A DNA stretch of 6,038 nt from Rhizobiaceae bacterium (lineage in GTDB: Bacteria > Pseudomonadota > Alphaproteobacteria > Rhizobiales > Rhizobiaceae), in assembly GCA_016793565.1 (NCBI GenBank), contig JAEUMA010000019.1, forward strand, positions 1-6,038, read 5' to 3'. Positions 1 through 4,419 of this stretch are shown piece after piece. A model generated the notes under the pieces. The model was not told the origin of the DNA. It worked only from the letters and a program-made list of their open reading frames with translations, and did no database searches. The stretch's first letter is position 1. Each line of letters starts with the position of its first letter. The translations under genes and the position numbers were made by a program.

Positions 1-16
1 CCTCGACAGCTGAACA

Positions 17-44
17 TCAAAAGGGCGGCCCCTGAGCCGCCCTT
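17..44 (-). terminator. Rho-independent terminator of the DUF1428 gene
   Basis: A perfect 9-bp stem (AAGGGCGGC at 21-29, GCCGCCCTT at 36-44) closes a six-base loop. Read on the minus strand the stem is followed by a short T-run (the A's at 19-22 on the plus strand). It lies about 30 bases beyond the stop codon of the DUF1428 gene, so it most likely ends that transcript. The T-run is short, so strength is uncertain. Confidence 0.75.
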
Positions 45-72
45 CTGCTATCGAATATGCGCGGGGACGCCG

Positions 73-420
73 CTAAGCCTCTAGCAGAATCTCGAAGCCG
101 CCATAAATCATGCGCTTGCCGTCGAAGGGCATGGCCATCGCGGCCATGCGCTCGTCCTGCATGATCTTCTCCCAGCCGGCATCGCGCGTGGCCTTGTCCG
201 GCCAACTGACCCAGGACAAGGCGATGGATTCGCCGTCCGTTGCCTGTACCGCGCGGCGAAAGTCCGTCAGCTTGCCGTCCGGAATGTTGTCTCCCCAAGC
301 CTCGGTGCAGCCGAGCGCGCCATATTCCTTGAAGATGGTTGCCGTTGCGCGGGCGTGCTCGATGTAAGCGGCCTTGTTCGCGGTCGGGACCGCCGCCACC
401 ATTCCGTCGATATAGCTCAT
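73..420 (-). CDS. DUF1428 family protein (YbaA-like)
   Basis: This is a complete 115-residue protein, the usual length for the DUF1428 family, which includes E. coli YbaA (about 117 residues). Family features visible are the N-terminal MSYIDGMVAAVP, the tract EYGALGCTEAWGDN, a central Trp-rich strand (LSWVSWPDKATRD) and the C-terminal FDGKRMIYGGFE. The fold is a small ferredoxin-like alpha/beta dimer related to the antibiotic-monooxygenase (ABM) type. No reaction is established for the family, so no function is claimed. The start is well placed: AGGAG lies seven bases before the ATG (428-432 on the plus strand). The gene is divergent from an HxlR-family regulator across 81 bases, which suggests control by that regulator. 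A hairpin terminator follows the stop. There is no signal peptide or membrane segment, so it is probably cytoplasmic. Confidence 0.9.
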   Translation of the reverse strand: MSYIDGMVAAVPTANKAAYIEHARATATIFKEYGALGCTEAWGDNIPDGKLTDFRRAVQATDGESIALSWVSWPDKATRDAGWEKIMQDERMAAMAMPFDGKRMIYGGFEILLEA

Positions 421-440
421 GGTCCAACTCCTCTTTTAGC

Positions 441-469
441 TTGAGTGTTGTGCCATCTTTAGTTATTTA
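441..469 (+). promoter_or_regulatory. Candidate promoter of the HxlR-family gene
   Basis: TTGAGT (441-446) and TATTTA (464-469) are separated by exactly 17 bases and match the sigma-70 consensus at four of six positions each. Transcription would start near 476, leaving a leader of about 26 bases. The segment is strikingly AT-rich against the GC-rich surroundings. I could not find an equally good promoter for the divergent DUF1428 gene, although it must also start in this spacer. Confidence 0.45.
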
Positions 470-499
470 TTACAACCGTAGAGTTAGGAAAAATAACTC
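461..499. promoter_or_regulatory. Candidate HxlR operator (inverted repeats)
   Basis: Two overlapping inverted repeats lie just before the HxlR-family gene. GAGTTA (481-486) pairs with TAACTC (494-499) across seven bases. AGTTATTT (461-468) is the exact complement of AAATAACT (491-498). The half-site AGTTA also recurs at 461 and 482, 21 bp apart, or two helical turns. HxlR/DUF24 regulators are known to bind short inverted repeats as dimers and often autoregulate. Assigning this site to the adjacent regulator is inference from position. Confidence 0.5.
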
Positions 500-501
500 A
501 A

Positions 502-1176
502 ATGTCCCGCGCCTATCGAGATGCCTGCGGCACCGCCCATTCCCTCGACCTGATCGGCGAGCGCTGGGCGCTCCTGATCATGCGCGAACTGCTGCTCGGG
601 CCTCGCCGCTTCGGCGACCTGCGGGCCGACCTTCCGGGTCTCAGCGCCAACGTTCTGACGCAGAGGCTGGAGGGACTGGAAGCTTCCGGCATCGTGCGAA
701 GGCGCAGACTTCCGCTGCCTGCCGCGATACAGGTCTACGAGCTTACCGAATGGGGGCTCGAGGCCGAGCCGATCATTCTGGCGCTGGGGCGCTGGGGAGC
801 GCGCTCGCCGATCCATGACCCCTCCATGCCGCTCAGCGCCGTTTCGATGATGCTCTCGCTGCGCGCCATGTTCGATCCCGAACATGCGGAAGGTATCTCG
901 GTGCGGATCGCCTTCCGTCTCCGCGCGGACCTGTACTTCGCCTCGATCCGTGATCGCATCCTCATTGCGGGGCATGGGCGGAGCGCGGCCACGGACGCCA
1001 TCGTTTCGGGTTCACCGGGCGCCATAGTCGGCGTCATCTACGGCCTCCAGCGGCTGGAGGATGCGGAGAAGACCGGAACGGTCGAGATTTCCGGCGACCG
1101 CGCGGCCTTCGCGGAATTCTGTGTGCCTTTCGATCTGCCGCCCAAGGCCTGCCCCGGAGGTGCCGCTGGAGGCTAA
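502..1176 (+). CDS. HxlR-family winged-helix transcriptional regulator
   Basis: This is a 224-residue protein. Residues about 5-95 form the HxlR/DUF24 winged helix: the hallmark LIGERWALLIMRELLLGPRRF (about 17-37), the recognition-helix region GLSANVLTQRLEGLEASGIV (about 46-65) and the wing ending YELTEWG (79-85). Cys9 sits at the N-terminal position where redox-sensing HxlR members such as YodB and HypR carry their reactive cysteine, so thiol sensing is possible. Many family members are only about 100-150 residues long. The extra C-terminal region (about 110-215) resembles the SCP2-like ligand-binding extension seen in longer HxlR proteins, but I place it on pattern alone. The start has a modest AGGA at 486-489. 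The gene is divergent from DUF1428, a likely target, and its stop overlaps the stop of the convergent TetR gene by four bases. Confidence 0.9.
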   Translation: MSRAYRDACGTAHSLDLIGERWALLIMRELLLGPRRFGDLRADLPGLSANVLTQRLEGLEASGIVRRRRLPLPAAIQVYELTEWGLEAEPIILALGRWGARSPIHDPSMPLSAVSMMLSLRAMFDPEHAEGISVRIAFRLRADLYFASIRDRILIAGHGRSAATDAIVSGSPGAIVGVIYGLQRLEDAEKTGTVEISGDRAAFAEFCVPFDLPPKACPGGAAGG

Positions 1177-1763
1177 GCGGCTTGCGCAGAGTGGGCGAGG
1201 CCGCGCAACAGCGCGCCGACCACCGCCATGTGTTCGGCCAGCGGCTCGCCCTGCTCGATCGAAAGGGCCGCCCGATCGAGCAGGGCCGATAGCTGCGTGG
1301 CGAGCGGGCCGAGCGGCAGCGAGGGAAAAGCGCCCGCTGCCATGGCAGCCGCCAACCCCTCGCGGAGGGTGCGCTCGGCGTTGTCGCGATCGATCCGACC
1401 GGCTTCCTCCGCGCCGAGCGCGGCCGGGCCTTCGACGAGAAGAATGCGGCACCGTCCCGGTGCCGCCATCGCCTCCAGATAGGCGCGGGATCCCTCGATC
1501 AGGGCATCCAGCGCAGACATGGCGGCTGGCGCGGCGGCCTCGATCGCTTCGGCGACGGCAGCGGCCTCCCGCTCGAAGACCGCGGCGAAGACCGCCTTCT
1601 TGTCGGCGAAGTGGTGGTAAAGCGCTCCGCGCGTGACGCCGGCCGCCGCGACGATCTCGGGCGTGCTGGTGCCGCCATAGCCTTTTTCGACGAACAGGCG
1701 GCGTGCCGCGTGCAGAAGCGCTGTGCGCGTGGCGTCGGTCCGCTCCGGATTGCTGCGTCTCAT
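1173..1763 (-). CDS. TetR/AcrR-family transcriptional regulator
   Basis: This is a 196-residue one-domain-plus-ligand-pocket repressor of typical TetR length. Residues about 10-58 carry the DNA-binding domain: ATRTALLHAARRLFVEKGYG, then the helix-turn-helix STPEIVAAAGVTRGALYHHF (33-52), then ADKKAVF. The remainder is an Ala/Leu-rich helical domain expected to dimerise and bind an unknown ligand. The reading frame stays open upstream to an ATG at 1853, but that longer form would overlap the divergent gene. ATG 1763 has GAGGG eight to nine bases upstream and starts where family members usually do. An ATG at 1781 is a weaker alternative. The gene diverges from a VOC-fold gene, and the spacer holds two matching palindromes. 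By analogy it is a self-regulating repressor of that neighbour. The inducer is unknown. Confidence 0.92.
   Translation of the reverse strand: MRRSNPERTDATRTALLHAARRLFVEKGYGGTSTPEIVAAAGVTRGALYHHFADKKAVFAAVFEREAAAVAEAIEAAAPAAMSALDALIEGSRAYLEAMAAPGRCRILLVEGPAALGAEEAGRIDRDNAERTLREGLAAAMAAGAFPSLPLGPLATQLSALLDRAALSIEQGEPLAEHMAVVGALLRGLAHSAQAA
1248..1286. repeat. 14-bp perfect inverted repeat inside the TetR gene
   Basis: GCCCTGCTCGATCG (1248-1261) and its exact complement (1273-1286) are separated by 11 bases. Each arm contains CGATCG. The repeat lies in the 3' part of the TetR coding region, in codons for LLDRAALSIEQGE. It could form a stable RNA or cruciform hairpin. There is no T-run, so it is not an ordinary terminator, and coding constraint may explain part of it. 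Confidence 0.6.
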
Positions 1764-1782
1764 CCCTTTTCCCTCTTGCATA

Positions 1783-1797
1783 CATGCAGCCTGTATG
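1783..1797. promoter_or_regulatory. TetR operator copy 1 (imperfect palindrome)
   Basis: CATGCAG-C-CTGTATG matches copy 2 at 13 of 15 positions, and its two half-sites agree at six of seven. It is centred on base 1790, in the predicted leader of the TetR gene about 20 bases before its ATG. The right half extends to CTGTATGTTT, which is identical in the second copy. Assignment to the adjacent TetR protein is inferred from position and symmetry. Confidence 0.7.
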
Positions 1798-1801
1798 TTT
1801 A

Positions 1802-1838
1802 TTGACGTAAGCATACAGACTGTATGTTTGTTTGTTGA
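1802..1838. promoter_or_regulatory. Overlapping divergent promoters for the VOC and TetR genes
   Basis: On the plus strand TTGACG (1802-1807) and TATGTT (1823-1828) could drive the VOC gene, although the spacer is only 15 bases. On the minus strand TCAACA (1833-1838) and TATGCT (1810-1815) are separated by 17 bases and could drive the TetR gene. Each matches the consensus only partly. Both pairs flank or overlap the perfect operator, so a bound repressor would block both directions. Confidence 0.4.
1812..1826. promoter_or_regulatory. TetR operator copy 2 (perfect 15-bp palindrome)
   Basis: CATACAG-A-CTGTATG is a perfect 7+1+7 palindrome centred on base 1819. It lies between the candidate -35 and -10 boxes of the VOC gene and overlaps the candidate -10 of the TetR gene. 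Odd-length palindromes with a single central base are common in TetR-family operators. Its centre lies 29 bp from that of copy 1. Confidence 0.8.
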
Positions 1839-1851
1839 GAAAGGGAAGGCC

Positions 1852-2274
1852 ATGAAGACGACCAGCTATTATCCCGTGCTCGTGACCGAGGACGTAGCCG
1901 GAACGGTGGATTTCTACCGGCGGCATTTTGCGTTCGAGCCTCTGTTCGAGGCCGACTGGTATGTGCATCTGCAATCGCACGAGGATGAGAAGGTGACGCT
2001 GGCCGTGCTGGCGGCCGGCCATGAGACGCTGCCGGTCGCAGCAAGGAACGTCACAGCGCAGGGCCTGCTGCTGAACTTCGAGGTCGAGGATGTCGACGCC
2101 GTGCATGCGCGGCTGGCGGGGGCAGGCCTGCCGATGCTCCTTGCGCTACGCGACGAGCCGTTCGGCCAGCGCCATTTCATCACGCAGGACCCCAACGGCG
2201 TGCTGATCGACGTGATCAAGCCGATCCCGCCCAGCGCCGAATTCGCCGCGCAGTTCAAGGAAGGCGCGCAGTAA
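1852..2274 (+). CDS. VOC-superfamily (glyoxalase/bleomycin-resistance fold) protein
   Basis: This is a 140-residue cytoplasmic protein with the paired beta-alpha-beta-beta-beta modules of the vicinal oxygen chelate fold. Module 1 begins YYPVLVTEDVAGTVDFYRRH (about 6-25). Module 2 begins LLLNFEVEDVDAVHARLAGA (about 72-91) and ends with the signature FITQDPNGVLIDVIKP (109-124). Aligned by eye with glyoxalase I, the first metal His is replaced by Tyr7 and the last metal Glu by Asp120. A classical metal glyoxalase is therefore unlikely. A ligand-binding or resistance role is more plausible, but the substrate is unknown. AAGGGAAGG at 1841-1849 sets the ATG at 1852. The frame is open further upstream, but such starts would cross the operators and the TetR gene. 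It is the likely target of the divergent TetR regulator. Confidence 0.9.
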   Translation: MKTTSYYPVLVTEDVAGTVDFYRRHFAFEPLFEADWYVHLQSHEDEKVTLAVLAAGHETLPVAARNVTAQGLLLNFEVEDVDAVHARLAGAGLPMLLALRDEPFGQRHFITQDPNGVLIDVIKPIPPSAEFAAQFKEGAQ

Positions 2275-2314
2275 ACCCGCCCATGCCGAGAGGCGTGCAG
2301 GAATGGGCCGATCG

Positions 2315-2329
2315 TGCTATGGTCGCGTC
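2315..2329 (+). promoter_or_regulatory. Extended -10 element directly before the Uma2 gene
   Basis: TGCTATGGTCGCGTC contains an extended -10 (TG-C-TATGGT, 2315-2323), with the ATG starting only six bases after the box. That arrangement would give an essentially leaderless mRNA, which is known in alphaproteobacteria. No good -35 lies 16-18 bases upstream. The same 15 bases, with one change, occur in the stronger promoter at 4166-4180. Confidence 0.45.
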
Positions 2330-2938
2330 ATGAACAAGCATGTCGCCGAAATCCTGGCGTGGCCGGAGACGACGCAGGCTGCCGACGGCATGCCGCGCCG
2401 GCCATGGACCGTCGCCGAGATCGAGGCGATCGTGAAGGCGGGCATCATCCCCGAGAACGAGCGCTTCGAACTGATCGGCGGGGAGGTGGTGCCGATGCCG
2501 CCCAAGGGCGGACGCCATGAGATGGTGAAGATCGATCTCAACCGTCATTTTCAGAAGATTACGCCCGACAATATGTCGATGGCCCCGGAAACGACGCTGC
2601 GTCTCAACGACAAGACGTTTCTCGAACCGGATTTCTGCCTGTTCCCGCGTTCGGTCTATCCATCCGATATGCGCGGCTACGACGTGCTGCTGGCGGTGGA
2701 GATCGGCGACAGCAGCCTGGCCTACGACCGCGGGCGCAAGCTCTCGGTCTACGCCGCTTTCGGCATTCCCGAAGTGTGGGTAATCGACGCCAACCGGCTC
2801 ATCACCCATGTCTACCGGCAGCTCGGGGCGGAGGGCTATCGTAGCGCGCTGGAAATCCCGGCGGCGGAGGAAATCGCCTGCATCAGGCTTCCGACGGTGG
2901 CGATGTGCCTGGCGCGGCTCGGGCTGAAGCCGCTCTGA
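2330..2938 (+). CDS. Uma2-family (DUF820) PD-(D/E)xK nuclease-fold protein
   Basis: This is a 202-residue protein with the Uma2/DUF820 restriction-endonuclease-like core. The order is WTVAEIEAIVKAGII (about 26-40), RFELIGGEVVPMPP (45-58, with Glu47), LEPDFCLFP (98-106, with Asp101), LLAVEIGDSSLAYDRGRK (120-137, with Glu124 and Lys137) and IPEVWVID (146-153). The Asp101/Glu124/Lys137 set matches the expected metal-binding active site, so the protein looks intact. The biological role of the family is not settled, and DNA cleavage is inferred from the fold. Two starts are possible. ATG 2303 has AGAGG nine bases upstream. ATG 2330 lies just after a TGCTATGGT box and gives a more family-like N-terminus, so I prefer it. 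No partner gene adjoins it. It converges on the EEP gene across 31 bases that contain the palindrome CCCGCGCGGG but no T-run. Confidence 0.88.
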   Translation: MNKHVAEILAWPETTQAADGMPRRPWTVAEIEAIVKAGIIPENERFELIGGEVVPMPPKGGRHEMVKIDLNRHFQKITPDNMSMAPETTLRLNDKTFLEPDFCLFPRSVYPSDMRGYDVLLAVEIGDSSLAYDRGRKLSVYAAFGIPEVWVIDANRLITHVYRQLGAEGYRSALEIPAAEEIACIRLPTVAMCLARLGLKPL

Positions 2939-2969
2939 ACCCGCGCGGGCTCGGGCGAGGCGAGCATCC

Positions 2970-3926
2970 TCAGAACTGGACCTTGGCCACCACGGCGCGG
3001 TGATCGGATGGCCAGGGGGTGACGACGATGTCGGCATCCGGCGCCTTCTCGCCGACCACGCCTGCGCTCAGCACCTTCAGGTTCGGCGCCCGCGCGAAGA
3101 CGAAATCGATGCGGTCGTGGTGATCTTCCGGATCGCTGACCTCGCTGGTCGGCGTCCAGGTTATGCCCGGCTTGGCCGCGGCGTCCGGGAAGACCGCGCG
3201 GAACGTGTCGACGAAGCCGGCTTGTTCCAGCTTGGTGGTGCCGGGCCACGCGACGGGCAAAGGCTGCAGCCCGGCCTTGACGGTCGCCTCGGTCCAGTCG
3301 AGGTGCGACGGCTCGTTAAAGTCGCCGGCGATGAAGACCGCCGCCGCGTCCTTCGCTGCGTCGGCGTCGGCTATCAGTGCGTCGAAGGATTTTCCGCGCG
3401 TCTCCTCGGCCGACTTGATGGCTTCTTCGGCCGTCTTGAGGAAGGGCGCGTTGCCGTATTCGATGTTGAGCAGCTGGTAGGGCTGGTACGGCGCGTCGTC
3501 GAGATTGACGCTGAACACGTAGACGAGGCGGCCGTCGACATTGATCGAGACGCCGAGATCGTCGGCGGTCGGCTTGACGATCGGATAGCGCGAGATGATG
3601 GCGTTGGCCCAAATCGCGGAATTCTGCGCCGTCTGGTCGTAGTAGTGGAAGCCGAGCGCCTCGGCGATTTTCACCGCGACCGACTCGCCGCGCGGCGGGC
3701 AGGAATCGGCCGTGCAGGGATCGCCCTCCAGACGGGTTTCGGAAACCGAGATGATGTCGGCGCCGGCGGCCTTGATCACCGCCACGGTCTCGTCGACCGG
3801 CTTGCCCTCGTTTCCGCCGCCGCCCCAGATGTTGTAGGCCATCATGGTCAGCGTTGTTTCGGCGCTGGCGGGCGCCGTCAGCGCCATCATCGCTCCGAGG
3901 AATATGGCCAGTCCGGCGGCGTTCAT
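2970..3926 (-). CDS. Secreted endonuclease/exonuclease/phosphatase (EEP) family protein
   Basis: This is a 318-residue protein. Residues 1-22 are a signal peptide (hydrophobic AGLAIFLGAMMALTAP, then ASA before ETT), so it is exported to the periplasm or beyond. The EEP/DNase I-like domain follows: MAYNIWGGG (29-37, Asn32), ISVSETR (59-65, metal Glu63), IAGDFNEPSHLDW (199-211, Asp202 and Asn204), DRIDFVF (271-277) and WPSDHRAVV (305-313, His309). Such enzymes cleave phosphodiester or phosphoester bonds in nucleic acids, sugar phosphates or lipids. The substrate here is not predictable. The strand that usually reads N-x-H-L shows FSVNLDD (138-144), with Asn141 in place of the catalytic His. Cys71 and Cys76 could form a disulfide. 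ATG 3926 has AAGGA seven bases upstream. The longer frame begins with a TTG at 3953 inside the candidate -10 box and was rejected. Confidence 0.9.
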   Translation of the reverse strand: MNAAGLAIFLGAMMALTAPASAETTLTMMAYNIWGGGGNEGKPVDETVAVIKAAGADIISVSETRLEGDPCTADSCPPRGESVAVKIAEALGFHYYDQTAQNSAIWANAIISRYPIVKPTADDLGVSINVDGRLVYVFSVNLDDAPYQPYQLLNIEYGNAPFLKTAEEAIKSAEETRGKSFDALIADADAAKDAAAVFIAGDFNEPSHLDWTEATVKAGLQPLPVAWPGTTKLEQAGFVDTFRAVFPDAAAKPGITWTPTSEVSDPEDHHDRIDFVFARAPNLKVLSAGVVGEKAPDADIVVTPWPSDHRAVVAKVQF

Positions 3927-3952
3927 GTGCGGTTCCTTGCGGCTCTTTAGCA

Positions 3953-3958
3953 ATCATA
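3953..3958 (-). promoter_or_regulatory. Candidate -10 box of the EEP gene
   Basis: On the minus strand the sequence reads TATGAT, five of six consensus positions, about 27 bases before the EEP start codon. No convincing -35 hexamer lies 16-18 bases upstream, so the promoter is weakly supported. It may use an activator or a different sigma factor. Confidence 0.35.
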
Positions 3959-4145
3959 GGGCGGTGGCGTTGCAGGCCGATGACAGGCACCGGCGCGCTG
4001 TGACAGCGTGGACCCGCCGTGGCATGCTGGCAAGATGCGACAGACCACGTGGCAGTCCGCACGCGCAGGAGAGTACGCGGTAGGGATCGTAATCCTGGGT
4101 TGTTTTTTTGGGCGAACAGAATGCAACCAGTGGTAATGATCCGGA
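3959..4145. other. Intergenic spacer between the EEP gene and the small-peptide unit
   Basis: No gene is supported here. The stretch holds a run of seven T's (4103-4109) without a strong preceding stem. It also holds a 33-codon plus-strand ORF (4035-4136) lacking a ribosome binding site. A minus-strand ORF (3947-4231) has no family resemblance and crosses the small-peptide promoter. Confidence 0.5.
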
Positions 4146-4174
4146 TTGCCGACCGCGCAAATTTTTGCTATGGT
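4146..4174 (+). promoter_or_regulatory. Sigma-70-type promoter of the small-peptide gene
   Basis: TTGCCG (4146-4151) and an extended -10 TG-C-TATGGT (box at 4169-4174) are separated by exactly 17 bases. Transcription would start near 4181, leaving a leader of about 22 bases with a strong ribosome binding site. It is the best-formed promoter in the window. Confidence 0.65.
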
Positions 4175-4202
4175 CCCGTCGGTTAGTTCGCTGGAGGTGG
4201 CC

Positions 4203-4292
4203 ATGCTTCGCTCGGGAATAGTCCTTGCCACCGCGTTGATCGTGGTTTTGTCGACCGCCTTGGCAAATGCCGGACCCGTGGTTCTTCCCTGA
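4203..4292 (+). CDS. Putative 29-residue signal-peptide-like small protein
   Basis: ATG at 4203 follows GGAGG (4193-4197) at the ideal spacing of five bases and a 17-bp-spaced promoter. The 29 codons encode MLRSG, a hydrophobic core IVLATALIVVLSTALA, then NAGPVVLP and TGA. This is the layout of a Sec signal peptide with a plausible cleavage site after ANA, which would release only GPVVLP. It could instead be a membrane micropeptide or a type I toxin-like peptide. A third option is the remnant of a longer exported protein: past the TGA the same frame stays open for 24 more codons to a second TGA at 4365. I recognise no family. A hairpin plus T-run follows at 4308-4342, making a self-contained unit of about 160 bases. 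Translation is inferred from signals only. Confidence 0.5.
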   Translation: MLRSGIVLATALIVVLSTALANAGPVVLP

Positions 4293-4307
4293 CGGGCTTA
4301 CGCCGTG

Positions 4308-4342
4308 AGCTTCAGCGTCGTGTACGCAGAAGCTGCGTTTTT
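4308..4342 (+). terminator. Terminator hairpin after the small-peptide gene
   Basis: Two alternative stems share the same bases. The long one pairs AGCTTC-A-GCGT (4308-4318) with ACGC-A-GAAGCT (4324-4334) around a five-base loop, with a single A-A mismatch. The short one pairs ACGCAG (4324-4329) with CTGCGT (4333-4338) around AAG and is followed directly by a T-run (4338-4342). The short stem has the geometry of a Rho-independent terminator on the plus strand. It also lies beyond the stop of the convergent minus-strand gene but has no T-run in that direction. Confidence 0.6.
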
Positions 4343-4419
4343 CGTGCGGATTCGCCAGATTGCCTGATGGCAGCCCCATGGGCGCCTGGGCGTCGGTCTC
4401 CCTTGAAGCGATGCGTCGA

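Noticed and set aside
1574..1597. Tandem CGAAGACCGC repeat in the TetR gene
   Set aside because: It encodes the repeated AVF residues after the helix-turn-helix (KKAVFAAVF), a common family pattern, so coding explains it.
1012..2106. Long minus-strand open frame spanning the TetR and VOC region
   Set aside because: It overlaps two clearly recognised genes in other frames, has Arg/Gly-rich low-complexity translation and no domain resemblance. It is typical of high-GC shadow frames.
2303..2329. Upstream ATG 2303 as the Uma2 start
   Set aside because: It has a fair AGAGG ribosome site, but the added nine residues do not look like the family and the extended -10 box lies inside them. It is kept as an alternative only.
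2937..2952. Palindrome CCCGCGCGGG between the convergent Uma2 and EEP genes as a bidirectional terminator
   Set aside because: There is no loop of usable size and no T-run on either strand. Short GC palindromes are frequent in such DNA.
3000..3950. 316-codon plus-strand frame opposite the EEP gene
   Set aside because: It is exactly antisense to a gene with clear catalytic motifs, and its translation is Arg/Gly/Val-rich without family features.
4035..4136. 33-codon plus-strand ORF with a hydrophobic stretch (VGIVILGCFFG)
   Set aside because: It has no ribosome binding site or promoter, and the Phe codons come from a simple T-run.
3947..4231. 94-codon minus-strand ORF upstream of the EEP gene
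   Set aside because: No family resemblance, it covers the small-peptide promoter and ribosome binding site, and it overlaps the EEP leader.
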